From Bradysia coprophila (taxonomy: Eukaryota; Arthropoda; Insecta; Diptera; Sciaridae), in assembly GCF_014529535.1 (NCBI RefSeq), contig NW_023503423.1:8393340-8457339 (forward strand): DNA of 64,000 bases. The letters run 5' to 3'. The notes below the pieces were generated by a model that saw only the letters and a list, made by a program, of their open reading frames with translations, had not been told where the DNA came from and made no database searches. Below are positions 25,701 through 40,000 of the stretch, one piece after another. A program made the translations under genes and the position numbers. The stretch's first letter is position 1. Every line of letters begins with the position of its first letter.

Positions 25701-28700
25701 TCAGAGAAATTAGATCTGCTAGAATAACTAGTAGATTGTCTTGTTTCCAAAGGATATCCAAAGAGTTAGGAAATCGAAGAGTACTCGGAACACACGTTTG
25801 TAGAGCTAAAGAAAACCGGTGCGTTGGGTGACATGGTACAGAGCATGTTCATCGGACAAAATTATTCTTGAAATTAAACGCAAAATTTTGTATTACAAGA
25901 AAACCCAAAAGTCTTTTTTATTCCAATGCTCCTAGATCTTGTCCTACACCTCTGGATAGAATCGCGAAGATATTTTTATTTTTAACCGAAAAATGTAACG
26001 CATCCATCCCGTCAAAACCCTCCATTTCGTGTCATTTAATGAATAATTGAATTAAATGTTGGAATATTTGAATGTGTTCTCCTGAATGAGCGTACCTTGC
26101 ACCTCTTTCGTTAAGAAACTTTCTTAGCCTATTGTTGTAAGGAGGTCAAGGCCATTAATACATACAATGATCTGAGTATAATGTTAACATCAATAAAAAT
26201 GTCTTCTTCTACTCTGAATGGATGTTGATCTACATAATTCACGGTGTTCTTTTCCCACCCGAAATAAAATGTTCACAAAAAAAAAACGAACATCGTGAAA
26301 TTGACGATTTTAAATTGCAATTTTCGTCTATTCACCAGAATTCGTTCGTCATACACCACGCTCCAACCCAATTAATTTGCATTTTTTTCCTTTCTTTTAC
26401 GTTACAGATTCGACAAAACAGGATAAATATACAGTTTCGGTGATGATTTTTTTTAGCTGACTATATACAAATCAAGGGTCTCAGTTTGGTATGTTGATTA
26501 CGATGAAAAGTTTTTATTAAAAAGAAAATTCAAAAATAAAATTTTATTCATGGCTCCACTACCCTTCGTATGAGATTTTGTTTTAATAAAATGGAAATTT
26601 GCTTGTTTTTATATCAAAAATAAAATAAAATAAAAATTAAACTGACTCACGAGCGAGAGAGTAAAATATTTTAATCGACTAAAGAAAATGACGTATTATT
26701 ACTCATCTGAACCATAACAACTCTACCGATAGCTAAATCTTATTTATAAATAAAAATGAGAAAATTTATTTATTCGTAATTCTCAGTCCGAGCAAAGTTT
26801 TATTGTTAACTGAAGATAAAGTAAGAAAACATTCTTTAACAAACCAAAACAAAAATTGAGAATTTTATTCAACCGAATTCCACATGACCTTAAAGTACAG
26901 CGTATAGTCGTTCTCCCATCACGACGACAAGTTAAGTTTTAACCGATAAATTCCAACATTTTCATTCATATAATATCTATGCCATATCTTTCTATCAATT
27001 TATTCATGTTACTCTGGCTTTTCTGACGGTATAGAGAGAGAGAGATAGAGAGAGAGAGAGCGTGCGATACTCATATGGAATTGATGAGTGTGTTTTGTTC
27101 AATGGCATTTCTATTTGTTCGATTCCAATATATACTTTATTTTCCAAAAATAAAATATGCGCGCGCGCAATTCAACGGCTAGACACTGTTAGACACCGAG
27201 TTGTGCATTTTTATACACATAAGCCATTGTGTATAGTATGTATATGTATATCGAACGAACAATCTATTGAAGACGTTTTTCTTGTCGTATACGGATTTGT
27301 ACATTACGTTTCAAACTTTTGTTTCAGATAGTTACCGTTCTCTGCCGGTAGTAGTAGATAGTGCGTGTGAGAATATAGTATATAATCGGGGCTGTGTGTG
27401 TGTTTGTTTGTGTATACATGTGGGTATTGTATGCAGTCGTACAAAATCATAAGTGGATATAAGAAAGAGGTGATTCCTCGTTGGAAAAACAAAGTGACGA
27501 TACTTTCAATTCGATGTGGTTAGCTGAGACAATGTTCGTATAAAAACAAAGCAAAAATGGCATTCAATGTCAGTCGATTTATATATGATGTGGTGTGAGG
27601 GAACAGATGTGATTTGATGGTGAGACTATCTTCTGTATTCAGTGATTAAATGTCTTGAGTCGGTTTTGGTATGACTGTGCTGAAATTAGCTGATCGTTTT
27701 TTTTCTCTCTCGAACGTTTACGCGGATAGAAACCGTTTCCCTATTCTAATGTGTCACTAGGTGAATTCAGTCAACACGAAAATGGAAAAAATTCACTCAA
27801 TGCAATTGGCCAACTCATTGTCGCCAATTTAACAAAACTTTGTTCGTCAAATCATTCAACCAAAAGTCCAGCAAATTATTAAATTAATTTCCTTTATTGG
27901 ACGATGCCATGCATGTAACACAATATACCGTTGATCAAAGGGAAACTATCAGGGAAGCCATTGTGTGTGTATGTGTGGGTTATCAGTATAGACTCTGAGT
28001 ATTGGATGTGGTAACTCAGCAATGTTTGCTGTTTTATGGATAAAAGGAAATTCTACGAATCGTTGATTGACACTCGCATACAAATTGATTTGGTCCATTT
28101 TTATTATTTGTTCGTTTATGCCTTTGAAACGTGATATTGTCGTTTGAAAGCGCTTACGTCATCAGCCATGATAAAATGTGATAATGTTGTGCATGACGTG
28201 GTCGGTTGTTATTGTTTCCGTATTTTGTGTTCCATTACTGGTATGGGTCGTAATAATGTACAAAACACGATAATGATGATGATGATGGACGGTTGTTTTC
28301 AATGTACGAGCCTTTGAATGGCACAAAACGAAATAAAATTTTCGATTTTGACCTGAACATAGTTTCGAAGAGTTAGTCATTGTTGTTATGTTGTTTTACG
28401 CACAAGTTATTTGTTTGGAGACATTGCTGGTTGTGGTTGATTGTGATAAATGATTCAAAATGTCTTTCTAAAATGCGAGCATTTGAAATGATTAAGTGAA
28501 CGCCGAATGAGTAGTCTTTAGGCCCTGATTCTGCAAAATTGAATTGGTCTAACATTTACGGAAAAGCAAGTCTGATTCTTATTTGCTTACAAATTTTACA
28601 GCCCTTTTCGCGTGACGCTAGAGGAGGGTGTGTCGAAACATTCGTAAAATAGAGGTGACGTCATTTTTGAACTGTTTCAAATTAGTTTTAAGACAATAAC

Positions 28701-29609
28701 GGATCGATTTATAGGAAAGTCCATGTTTGAGAACGATAAGGCCTCAGGCCCGAGCTGGCCATAGCTTTTTTGACACACAGCTCGGATCGGCAAACACATT
28801 TTTGGTGTCGCTTAAGAGATCGCCAGATCGGCCATCATGTGTCAGTCTGATCCTCAAATTCAGGTCACGTTAAATTAACTCAATCGCCTTATACAGATCA
28901 AAATTTCGAACCCGAATCTGACCAGTTTAGAAATTGACGTTTCAATAACCTACTGTAGCACAGAAATGTGTAACGGAAAGTTTGGTTGACTAGAAACCAT
29001 ACGAAGTTCGATCTGTTCCCTGCGGCTGTATAGGGCATTACCTTCTCGACCTGTCAAGACGAGCTTCCTCTTACAACAATATTTTCTTCCAAATCAGATA
29101 ATTTTGCCCACCAATCAAACAAACAAAGCCACCAATATGTGGCTTAGAAAACCGTGCATAATCACAGACACGACACTGTGTTAACGAGTTGGTAAATTCT
29201 TCATGTGCATCACATCTGTCGAAATGCAATGCAATGTTATTCATTAACGATTGCATCGACTATTGGTAGCATTTAATTCGGTTGCTTATCCATTAACGTC
29301 TTTCGCATACAGACATTTCTAAAATAGAATTTATTCCGAGTTGTTATGTAACATGTGGAATCTTGCATAATGTATATAGATCGAATAGTCACATCCAAAT
29401 CCAGGCAAAATGATTGTCACATTGTTAGAGTGTTAAGTTCGCTTTTCCCTACCATCTCAGTACGATTCGCAATGAAATAGATTTACTTGCTTGATTGGTG
29501 GTTATTAAGCGAGTAAATAATATAATAGAGAGAACCAGTGCATCCATTTCATGTTACACAGATTGGTACATTAACGATAATGGAATTTATTTCTAATTTT
29601 TTTTTCCAG
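22746..29609 (+). other. Probable first intron / upstream region of fs(1)h
   Basis: About 7 kb without a credible coding frame. It has T-rich stretches, an (AG)n microsatellite at 27033-27060 and GT-rich patches near 27390 and 27965. Some of it may be non-coding first exons or enhancers. The short open frames here lack domain-like sequence. Confidence 0.4.
27033..27060. repeat. (AG)n microsatellite
   Basis: Uninterrupted AG dinucleotides apart from one ATAG. In flies such GAGA tracts can bind GAGA factor, but no function is shown here. Confidence 0.8.
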
Positions 29610-29625
29610 ACGACAATAGAAAGCC

Positions 29626-32600
29626 ATGCAGCAAGGCACTGAAACACCTGCATCAAATTCTGTAAGTTTTAATCAATAATTGATGGAGACGTTTTCTCGT
29701 CTCTCTGTCTGTATTTCGCGTGGTGGAAATTCATTTCCAATTCAATTTTTCGTTATCACAGACCGGTTTGTCAAAGAAAATGGACTCAAAGGATCCCCCA
29801 CCACGTGTTGAGCCAGCCGTCGAAGCAGTAAATGGTATCATTCAACCACCTGTTGTTCCACCACCCGATCGACCCGGTCGCAACACAAATCAACTGCACT
29901 TCCTTTTGAAAACGGTCATGAAAGCGGTGTGGAAACATCAGTTTTCGTGGCCATTCCAGCAGCCAGTAGATGCGAAAAAGTTAAATCTTCCGGATTATCA
30001 TAAGATCATCAAACAAGCTATGGATTTGGGAACGGTCAGAAAACGCCTTGAGAACAATTACTATTGGAGTTCTAAGGAAGCAATACAAGACTTTAATACA
30101 ATGTTTACGAATTGTTATGTATATAATAAGCCTGGTGAAGATGTGGTAGTGATGGCGCAGATATTAGAAAAATTATTCCTGACCAAGGTAGCATTGATGC
30201 CGAAAGAGGAAATCGAAATCGAATCGACAACAGTAAACAAAAATAAGAAAAAGTCACCTAGAGCACCCGGTCCTAGTCCGCGTGGTAGACCTACATCGGC
30301 AATGGGTGGAACAGTCACATCAACAGTAACACAAAACAGTACTGTATCGGCAACGAGTGCTGCGAGCACAACGGTTCCAGTGATACCACCCATCGGTACA
30401 GCTGGTAATTACAATTTTGTTGCCCTGATTTCATTGTAATTTTCTGCCATATGATCGGTCACACGTAATTTACGTAAATTTTGTTTCCCCTACAGCATCC
30501 CTACCACCATCAATACCTGGAAGCACAAACACAACAACAACGGCTGCTGTGACGACCGCAACACCGCACAGTTCTCATACGCCAACTGTTCCACCGGTTG
30601 TGCCGGCTGCTACTGTTGCACAGCCCTATCATGTAAATAGTTCACAATCGATTGAATCGGTTATTCCGCCCCAACAGCCTGCCAAGGTGAAAAAAGGTGT
30701 TAAAAGAAAGGCTGACACTACAACGCCGACAGCGAATGCTTTTGAATCACCTTATACAGCGATGGAATCGAAAAATGCCAAAATAGCAACAAGAAGAGAA
30801 TCTGGACGTCAGGTAAATAAGGTTAGACAAACGGTTTTGCTATAAAAATCACAATTTTTTCATGGCTTTTCCGCTTACGCTAACAATTTCAATTTACTTT
30901 TTTATTTCTAAACAAAAACTTTTCCGTTGTTTTGTGTGGTTAACTGAAAAATACTCTTTCCTACCTTTATGCTGAACCTTTCATTTGTAAGGTCATTGCA
31001 GTTCACTCTGAATCATTATGGGCGAATTCCCATTACAGCTCACATAATATTCATAGCACTGACATGCAATTTTGCCGAACCACTTAACTCTCCTTCTTCC
31101 TATCATTCTCTCCTACGATCAACCATCACATTAACAAATACTTCATTTCATTAGCGACGAGAACGCACCCGGCTAACAGCGTAATAACTTTCGTTTTCAG
31201 GAAACGCCATTCCAACAATCCGCCTTTCCTTTATCACCCATGTCAGGACATCCGTCTGGAGCACAAAAGAACAAAGAAAAACTTTCTGACGCCTTAAAGT
31301 CATGCAATGAAATTCTGAAGGAATTGTTTTCGAAAAAGCATTGTGGATATGCGTGGCCATTTTATAAACCGGTTGATGCTGATCTGTTAGGCCTACACGA
31401 CTATCATGATATTATTAAAAAGCCCATGGACCTAGGTACAGTCAAACGTAAAATGGATGGCAGAGAATACAAAAGTGCTCCGGAATTCGCCGCTGACGTT
31501 CGATTGATATTCACAAATTGCTACAAATACAATCCGCCAGATCATGATGTCGTTACGATGGGTCGTAAATTGCAAGACGTTTTCGAAATGAGGTACGCTA
31601 ACATTCCGGATGAGCCTGTTATGAATGCGTCGTACACGCATGCGCATATTCCTAATAAAGAAATGGATTCGTCGGACGACGAGTCCAGCGATTCGGAACG
31701 TGAATCGAATTCGGATGAGGAACGGAACGCTAAATTGCTTACGTTACAAGCCCAATTACAGTTGATGCAGGATGAGATCCGAAAACTGAACGAGGAACAG
31801 TCAAACAAAAAGAAACAAAAGAAGAAGACTAAAGATAAGAAGAAACCACCGGCAATAACTGGATCTAATTCAATACCTGGTACGTACCGGTCCCATGCTC
31901 TGTTGTTAGCTGGACTGAGTCGATGACTAAACTTATTTCGTATTTAGGTGATCACAAATCGGCTGCATTACACGAACATTCAGCCATAGGTCACAGTGCA
32001 ACAAAGCCAGCCAATCAAAGTGCAACAGTGAATGCTTCACTGTCGGTGAACGCAAATGCAACATCTGCAACAGCGAACGCAAAGGGTGCTAAAGTGAAAG
32101 GCCAGCGACAAAAGGCTAACACATCAGCCGCTACCGGTCCGGCGAACAAACGGGCAAAGACGTCCGCTTCGGTAACGACGGGCGCCCGTGGTGGCAGCAA
32201 AAAGAAACAACCACCAGCACCGCATTTCGATTCGGAGGAGGAAGATACCGCCAAACCAATGTCATACGACGAGAAGCGTCAACTATCATTGGATATTAAC
32301 AAGCTTCCAGGTAAATTGAAGTGAATGAGGGATTGCGATCGGATCGGTCAATGTTTTTTTTTTTTGTTTGTTTGTTCGCAGGCGATAAGTTGGGACGTGT
32401 CGTTCATATCATACAAAGTCGTGAACCATCGCTGAGAGATTCAAATCCAGACGAAATCGAAATCGATTTCGAAACACTCAAACCATCGACTCTTCGCGAA
32501 CTGGAGAGCTATGTTGCGTCTTGTCTTCGTAAAAAAACCCGTAAGCCTTACTGTAAGTTCCCAAATACACACACTGCTACGAAAAAAAAAAGAGAAAACA

Positions 32601-35600
32601 AACAAGAGAACCCAATAAAAGAATATCAAAAGCAAAGGATTTTTTGAGACATTGTCATTTAGTTTGTCATTGCAATTGAGTTCCGTATTTTTTTTGGTGC
32701 CAGATTTATAGTTTAACGGTCCAACGAAGATGACTGAGTAAAGAAATCCTATTGCCGATATGCTCTTTCACTTTTTAATCAATTTTTTCCCCAATAATTT
32801 AACACTTTTGTACATAATCAACGTATAATATTCGCACGTATCATGTGCCCCGAAATGTTTTTATTTTTAATTAAATCATGCACTTCACCACCCATACATA
32901 GTTACTCTTCCCCCCCAATTATTTTTCGTTTTTATTTCCACGTTTCGATTTCTTCTTTTCTTCAATCGCGTCACTGCTAACTTATATACAGATATCTCTA
33001 ACAGTGAAAACGTTACCAAGTCCATCTATCTCTAGTTCATTTTTACTTTTTTTGTTATTGTTTCGAGTGAAGAGCAACCAAGACTTGAGATAATGAAATT
33101 CGAGGAAATTCTACGCAATGAAACTTTAAACGAAAATGAGAAGAAGAAAAAAATGAAGAGAAAACATAATAAGATGTAACAGTAGTGTCTGTGTAATTGG
33201 AAGAACAAATCACTTTTTTTTGCATGGTAGAAACATTGGTTTGGTCATTGAAATTTATTTATTTTTTATTTCGGTAATTTGTCTTAAGGCAATGCTTAAC
33301 ATTGTTGATTTTCGATATAAAAACGCAGAACATCCTGCCCTGAGTGGCATTAAGCAAATTCTAGGAATTTGGTTCGATGTTTTCGCTTTTAATTGGCCTT
33401 CTCGTTCTTTTCACAGAAGTCTGTTGAAAGAGGACACTGAAACCGAATTCCCAGAATTTGTCTAATTGAAATTGTCAGGCACGTGTCGACGTTATTCAGA
33501 TTTCCATCCATTCCCCGAATTAATTGAACAATTGCGCAATGTTAAGCACCGCCTTTAATGACCATCAAAATTTACGTATTTTTTTCTTGCCAAACAAAAT
33601 TATTTTTGGTGGAGGGATTGACACAATTTTGGTTTTTAAAATTGATCCGTTTATTGCATGTCGTTCAGTTTCATTTTCACATTAAATTGGACACATCAAA
33701 TGTGTGACACAATTCCAAATTTGCGATTGCGTTTTGGTTAGAGGTTTGCGGGCCGATGTTTTTTGAAAATCCGGCCTGGTGAAAATTGTTTTTTTCAAAA
33801 CCTGAACTGATCCGATCCAAGAGCGGAAGCCCGAACCCTAATAGATATTCAAAAAATCCGGTTCGATGAAAAATATCGGCGCAACTGACTGGAGATTATT
33901 TAGTTTTTTCGTTAATTTGTCTGGGTAGACGACGATACACCTACTCATTGATCATATGATTTTGAATGATTTCCAATATTTAATTTTGATGATCAATCCA
34001 CACCCGCCCTGAACAAAAATAAAGTTTTACCGAAAATGCACCCAAAAATTGATCGCTGTTCTGAATAGAGGGACCCTAGGGGAGTTCAAAACGATGGTCC
34101 GTTAAGCTGGACCAGATGCTTCCCCAGCCCATACAATTTTTTCCTTAGTTGTATGGGTGTGGGGAAGCATCTGGTCCAGCTTAACGGACCATCGTTTTGA
34201 ACTCCTCTAGGGTCCCTCTATTCAGAACAGCAATCAATTTTTGGGTGCATTTTCGGTAAAACTTTATTTTTGTTCAGGGCGGGTGTGAATCGTTTTCATG
34301 TAGACAACCCATCTCAAAAAAACCGCCTCCACAACAGTTATATTTAAACTGTTCGGGCTGGTTTCAAATTAGCTCATTAAAATCGAAACCCAACTCAGCT
34401 CAGTTTTAAAATCCGAACCCAGTGAAATCCCGAAAGAACTTGTAGACCTTCACACCTCTAGTTTGGGCTCTTTTAGTGGCTTAAACATGAAGGTGATATT
34501 CCTAGCAATATTTTCGTCATGGTTCCGGTGACACGACGTCACTGATCGTAAAACGGGACTCTAATATACAGATAGAAGCGAAAAACAAAAAAGAAACTCT
34601 GAAGAACGCGTGTACCACATCCCCTTTTCATACCTTAACTAATAACAATTCGTTCCATGCTTCTGTTAAATTCTGTCGTTATGTAGTCGATATTTCGGTA
34701 ACAAGATTGGTGTTAGTTGTCATTTACAAAAATGGGATGAAAAATTGAAGAGTCCAGTTTTCGCATAACTTCTGTTGATTTGATGAGAAAACACGAAGTT
34801 AATGTGACGGGGGTTTCACATGCTGAAGTCATAGAAGTGCTTGAAAGATAAAGCATGAAAAATAAATAGAAACGTCTGGGATGGAGATGAACAAATTTTA
34901 AACGAAAATTGTATTTATGATACCACTGAGAGCTATGTGCAGATAACATGTGGGTAAACTTATCAGCAAAACGAATTTTTCTCAGCAACCCAATCGGTAA
35001 TGGAATTCCTTGAGTTCTACTTACTTGACAATAAGTAAATGAGATGGAAACGAATCGAATTTTTTAGCAATAAGTGGTAGACCCAGAACCCACGCGCTTT
35101 ATCGTCCCTCATTGAGTCATTTCATTAAACTAACATCCAAAAGAAAACGTTACTTTTATTCAAGAAAGCAACAATAATTGGCTAACGTTGCTTAAGCGTC
35201 GTTAATAAATTTTTCGAGAAGTAGATCCCCCATGTCACGCAAAATGTATTAGAATATAAAAGACCATCACGCATGTCCCCTACTCTTACGTCAAGTAATT
35301 TTTGTATGATGCCTTTTAATGAAGAAAATTGAAAATTAAAAGAAAATTGCTAACTTAATGCACCTATGGAACCTACAGTACAGACAGAATTATTTCTCTG
35401 AAGACTTCGTCCTTTTTCTTACCGACGAAAAGAGAAAACACTCGTCGTACACTCGCTTTATTTTGCTTGAATTTTATACACGAAAATCATCAAATTTTCT
35501 TCGTTTGCTTGATGTTACTGGCTTAAATAAAGATATTTACATCAAAAATTAGCTTTAAGACGGTCAAAATGTAAAATCTTTTCTGTTGATTCCGTTTCTC

Positions 35601-37073
35601 TTAATCATTTCAATTATACTTTTCAACCAGATAAAAAACTGTCCGGCAAATCCAGAGACGAGCAAATGGCGGAAAAGAAGCAGGAATTGGAGAAACGCTT
35701 ACAGGATGTTACCGGTCAACTTGGAACGGGAAAGAAACCCAATAAAAAAGGTAAATTCATAAAACGCAGAATAATTCTTTTTCGTGTGTAACGGCTGTGA
35801 CAGGAACGATGTTTCGATCCTTTATTGAATAACCTTTTAGGGCTTTCGTTTCGACAAAAAATAAACGTAAATCTTTCTAATCGAGAACCCGAACACGATT
35901 CTGTTTCATGGCACAGAAACAGCCTTCTTCTTAAGATACTTCCAAAAAGAGCCGCCTCTAACCGTAATTTATTGAAATGAAGCTCTAATTTTAGAAATTT
36001 TGTCCAAAATCTGAATCGGAAAAGCTGTTACCATCTAGCGTTTCTGACTCACTCTTTCAGCTTCGTTTAGAAGCATAAGAACAGAAGGACCATTTTCACT
36101 GTCACGCACTGCCTTACCCTCAAGAATAGAGCGAAATGTTGTAGATTAACAGGCGTTTCTTTGTCTTTGTTGAAGCAAAGTTAACTCGCAACAGGTCCAA
36201 TTCAGATCATGGAAAACTAACTCGCATGAACCTGAATTGTTGAAAGTTTAAACCTTATGCCTTTCCTTGATGCAGCACCGATGCAGTGGATTGCTACTGA
36301 TATGAAGGTGGTTTTGCATAACCTGTTCCAATCGGACAGAATGGTTCTGTGTTCACGTACTAGCATTCCACCAAAATGAGCCGGATTCGATTCCCTTGTC
36401 AGACAATTCCACATGGAATTTTTCTAGCGATTAAATCGCATTGGTAACGTCCTAAATTCACTCAAGCTTCATAATTTGATTAGTTGCAGTTTGCAGTGTA
36501 TTTGGTGGCTGCATCGATGCACACACTGAATGACTCGGTATGGCGTAACCCAAATACGTTTAATTTGTGTTCATATGTCTAGCCTACATTTCGGCGAGAT
36601 ATCTATTAGAACCAACTTTCCTCACAACTGAAATTATTTGCATACTTTGAGGAGTGGTTCAGCAGGCTCGTTAAGCCGATGGTCAAGACTGCATTTGTTA
36701 TTGGCCGTAAACGACTGTTAGTCAGTATCCTATAATCCTTTCAAAAATATGATTTTTGAATCTTCCTTTTTTGCGAAACTAACAAAAATCTGATCCAGGA
36801 GTGATCGTTCTCGTGACTTTTAATCTTTTTCTTTTCTCATAAGAAGAATGAAGTTTTGAATGGAAATATCTAGTCATCAAAAAACGTCCTATAGAGCATA
36901 TGCCTTCGATTGAACGAAACTAATTTTCTCTTTCCCCTTTTTTTCCAGACGAAGCAACAAAAGTAGAAGTACCATCCGGCCGACTATCATCAAGTTCTAG
37001 TTCAAGTGATTCGTCATCGTCAAGTTCAAGTGATACCAGCTCAAGCGATTCTAGCGATAGCGAAGCAGGTTAG
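29626..37073 (+). CDS. fs(1)h: fs(1)h short isoform by read-through of the exon 8 donor, 817 aa
   Basis: If the donor at 37069 is not used, the frame continues ...DSEA, then GGT and an immediate TAG at 37071-37073. The product has both bromodomains, ET and the Ser-rich block but lacks the 524-residue C-terminal part. Drosophila fs(1)h and vertebrate BRD4 both make short and long forms of this kind. Here the sequence shows only that read-through gives a clean stop; use in vivo is inference. The following 5.8 kb is very AT-rich and could be its 3' UTR. Confidence 0.6.
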
Positions 37074-40000
37074 ATGTTGCATTTGAGTAAAAAACAAAAC
37101 AAAATTGAATTATGATAATATTACCCCAGAGAGATATTTCTTTTCATTATTTCGTATTCGTACCACATGAATTAATATATTTATCATAGAACAAAGAAGA
37201 AAAAAAGAAGGAAAATCCAACAAAAAAAAGAGTAATTTAACACCGAGAGAGAGCTCATGAAATTCGATTCATTTTTTTTCTTGCATTTAAATCATGAATT
37301 TTGTAAAAATTAATTAATTTTCCCTTTCAATTTGCATTTTCATTATACTAATTGAAAGCTAAACAAAAACAAAACAAAAATCTCAACACAATGTAGAATT
37401 TGTGGATCACTTCAAAAATGTTATTATGATTACGTTGACCGGGCCCTAATTAATTGTACTTTTGATGCGAAATATTTCTTTGTTTTTTTCATAAATTCGA
37501 AAATTACGCACCCTATGAAAATGAGTTAAATGAATCGCATTATGTGTGTGTTAGTTAACATATTGATAAGAAAATATTTTTTTTTTGTTTTGTTATAAAA
37601 CGATAAATCAGAGAAAAGTTTTTTTTTTGTTTTTGTTTTGAAGATAATCATATTTCAAATTTCATTTCAAATTCCGCGCCGTTTTTCGCATTTAAACCAA
37701 TTTGATATTATGAAATTGTATACTTAGCAAACAATTTGTATTCGGTTCTCTCTTTCTCCAATTTTTTTTTTTCGAAATAATAAAAACAAAAAATTTTGTC
37801 CAAAAATCAGAGTTTTTGCGAACCAAACTTCCATCAATTTTTCTGATAAACCGTACTTCCCATTTCTGTGTACTTACTATATTAGATAGGTGTCTTTGTA
37901 AATATAATTTTTTGATTAGTTGAACGCACCACGCACTGCCATTGGATTAAGTTATGTTCGGATTTTAGATGAAAGCTTAAAGAAAAGAAAAATCTCACTT
38001 CTCTTAGACATAGGAAGCCTCGTAGGAAGCAATAATATTTCATTTAAAATTCAATTTCATTTCGTTTAGATGTGAAAATGCAACGACTTGCTTTTTAAGG
38101 AAAACCTCAAATCGATGTGCCATTCACGATTTTAGAAAAAGAAATCGGTCGATTGCATTTCCAGGTCCATTTTATTTCTAAACTCGAGCGATCGTTTAAT
38201 TGAGTCAGACGACCCTTTCCCCTTTCTAAATTATTATTCATTATCTTTATCCCAGTTTTTTTTTTGTCTCGCTTTTTTATGATTAAAGTTAATTTATTGT
38301 TATTGTGTTTTGTTTCATTTTTCTTTTTAACAAATTTTTATTATCAAAATGTTAAAATCCGTACTTTAGGATTTGAAATGAAAAAAAAAAATTAAAAAAA
38401 TAGATTTTAGTTCAGGTGATGAACGTCCGTCGATGTATTTAACAAATATATTTGTATCTTGAAATCAGTTTGATTTGATTTGATTTTCCATACAATTAAG
38501 ATGAAGGATTTTATGGACTACTTCCATTTCGTTGCATTTATTTGTCTTATAACTCACAGCGAAGTTCATGTCGATGATTCACTTTCGGCAGACATTTTCG
38601 GTGCAACTGTCTAGAAGTCAGATGCAAGCGCAGTGTTTGAATTTTTGCGAAACAAAAATGGATCGTCTTTCCTAAAACTTTAGTTCGCTAAAATTTACGA
38701 AGATTTTCAACTCCTTTTAAACTGCTTAACTATGTATTAGACAGACTGTTCTGTTACGGATACAGTCTCTACCGTACACTAGGTAAATTTCATAGAAGTG
38801 CCGAATTTGCAACAGCTGGTCTTTCATCAGATGGTGCCCAGAAGGTCAGGAATGTATTAGCGAGTTTATTCGCACACATGTTTAAATGAGTAAGCCGACA
38901 AATTCCAGCCGTTACAAATTCGACACTCCAGTGAAATCTACCGAGTGTACATGCAGTAGAGTTGTAATAGCTTTGTCGAAACGAAACCAACCGCAGACGA
39001 GATGTCTATGGTGATCGATATAACCACATTGCTGGTAGAAACAGCAGTTGAATTCAAGTCCTAGTTAGTCTACAAGGAAAGGAAATTTTCTTGATTTCAA
39101 TACTGGTTTGCGTTCGTTCAATCACAGACATAACGACTATATATATGTATTAATAGTAAAATAGTCGTAGATTCGGTATGCAAACAGACAACCATCATGT
39201 TCGTTGATTATTGAGAATTTTCCGGTTCATTTTATTCGTAACCGAATCAGAAGACTTGATGCAACTGGAGAAATCGATTCTTTAACTCTAATTAGTTCAA
39301 TTAATAGTATCGTCAGTTGCATCAAACACATTTAATTTGCACTTTATATTCTACATTTCCTTTCGATTCAACAATTCAACATGTCTTTCAATGTAGACGT
39401 ACCTGGCATTTACAATAATTTTATGCATTTAAGTGAATTCGATTGAAAATAGTTGCATTAAGGAAAAGAACACCCACTGATTGATGAATCCAGATCTCCA
39501 ATGAGGACTAGTAGATTACGTCCTTGTTCGGAACTTTTATTTTGCCAAGTAACATATAAAGTTCCAAACAATTGCGTGAATTATTTTACTCGCTAAACCC
39601 CGGGGAGTAATGAAGTAATGACGTCTGGGGTGTAGTGAATGCATGAGAACTATTCTCAAACAGATAGGACATAAAGGAAAACTCGTTGAGTGAATTTCGC
39701 TGTAATCCAAAGTTTTCCATAAAATCCATTTCATACAAACCAGGAACAGAGTTGTACAGTGCAGGATATATAAATGAAACGAACAGGAATTCTCAGAAAT
39801 AATAATGAATTAGACAAGCATTGAAACTTATAATTGGAAATTGTTTTTTTAGCCGATTGAGACCAATTTTATATTTTGCACCTAACGCATTTAGGTTTAA
39901 CAATTCGACATAGGGCTAAGATGCAATTCAGTTTTTGATTTAGGTTCTTTTTAGCATACAGGTTTTTTCATAGTTTTCTATATTTTACACGTTTGTTTTC

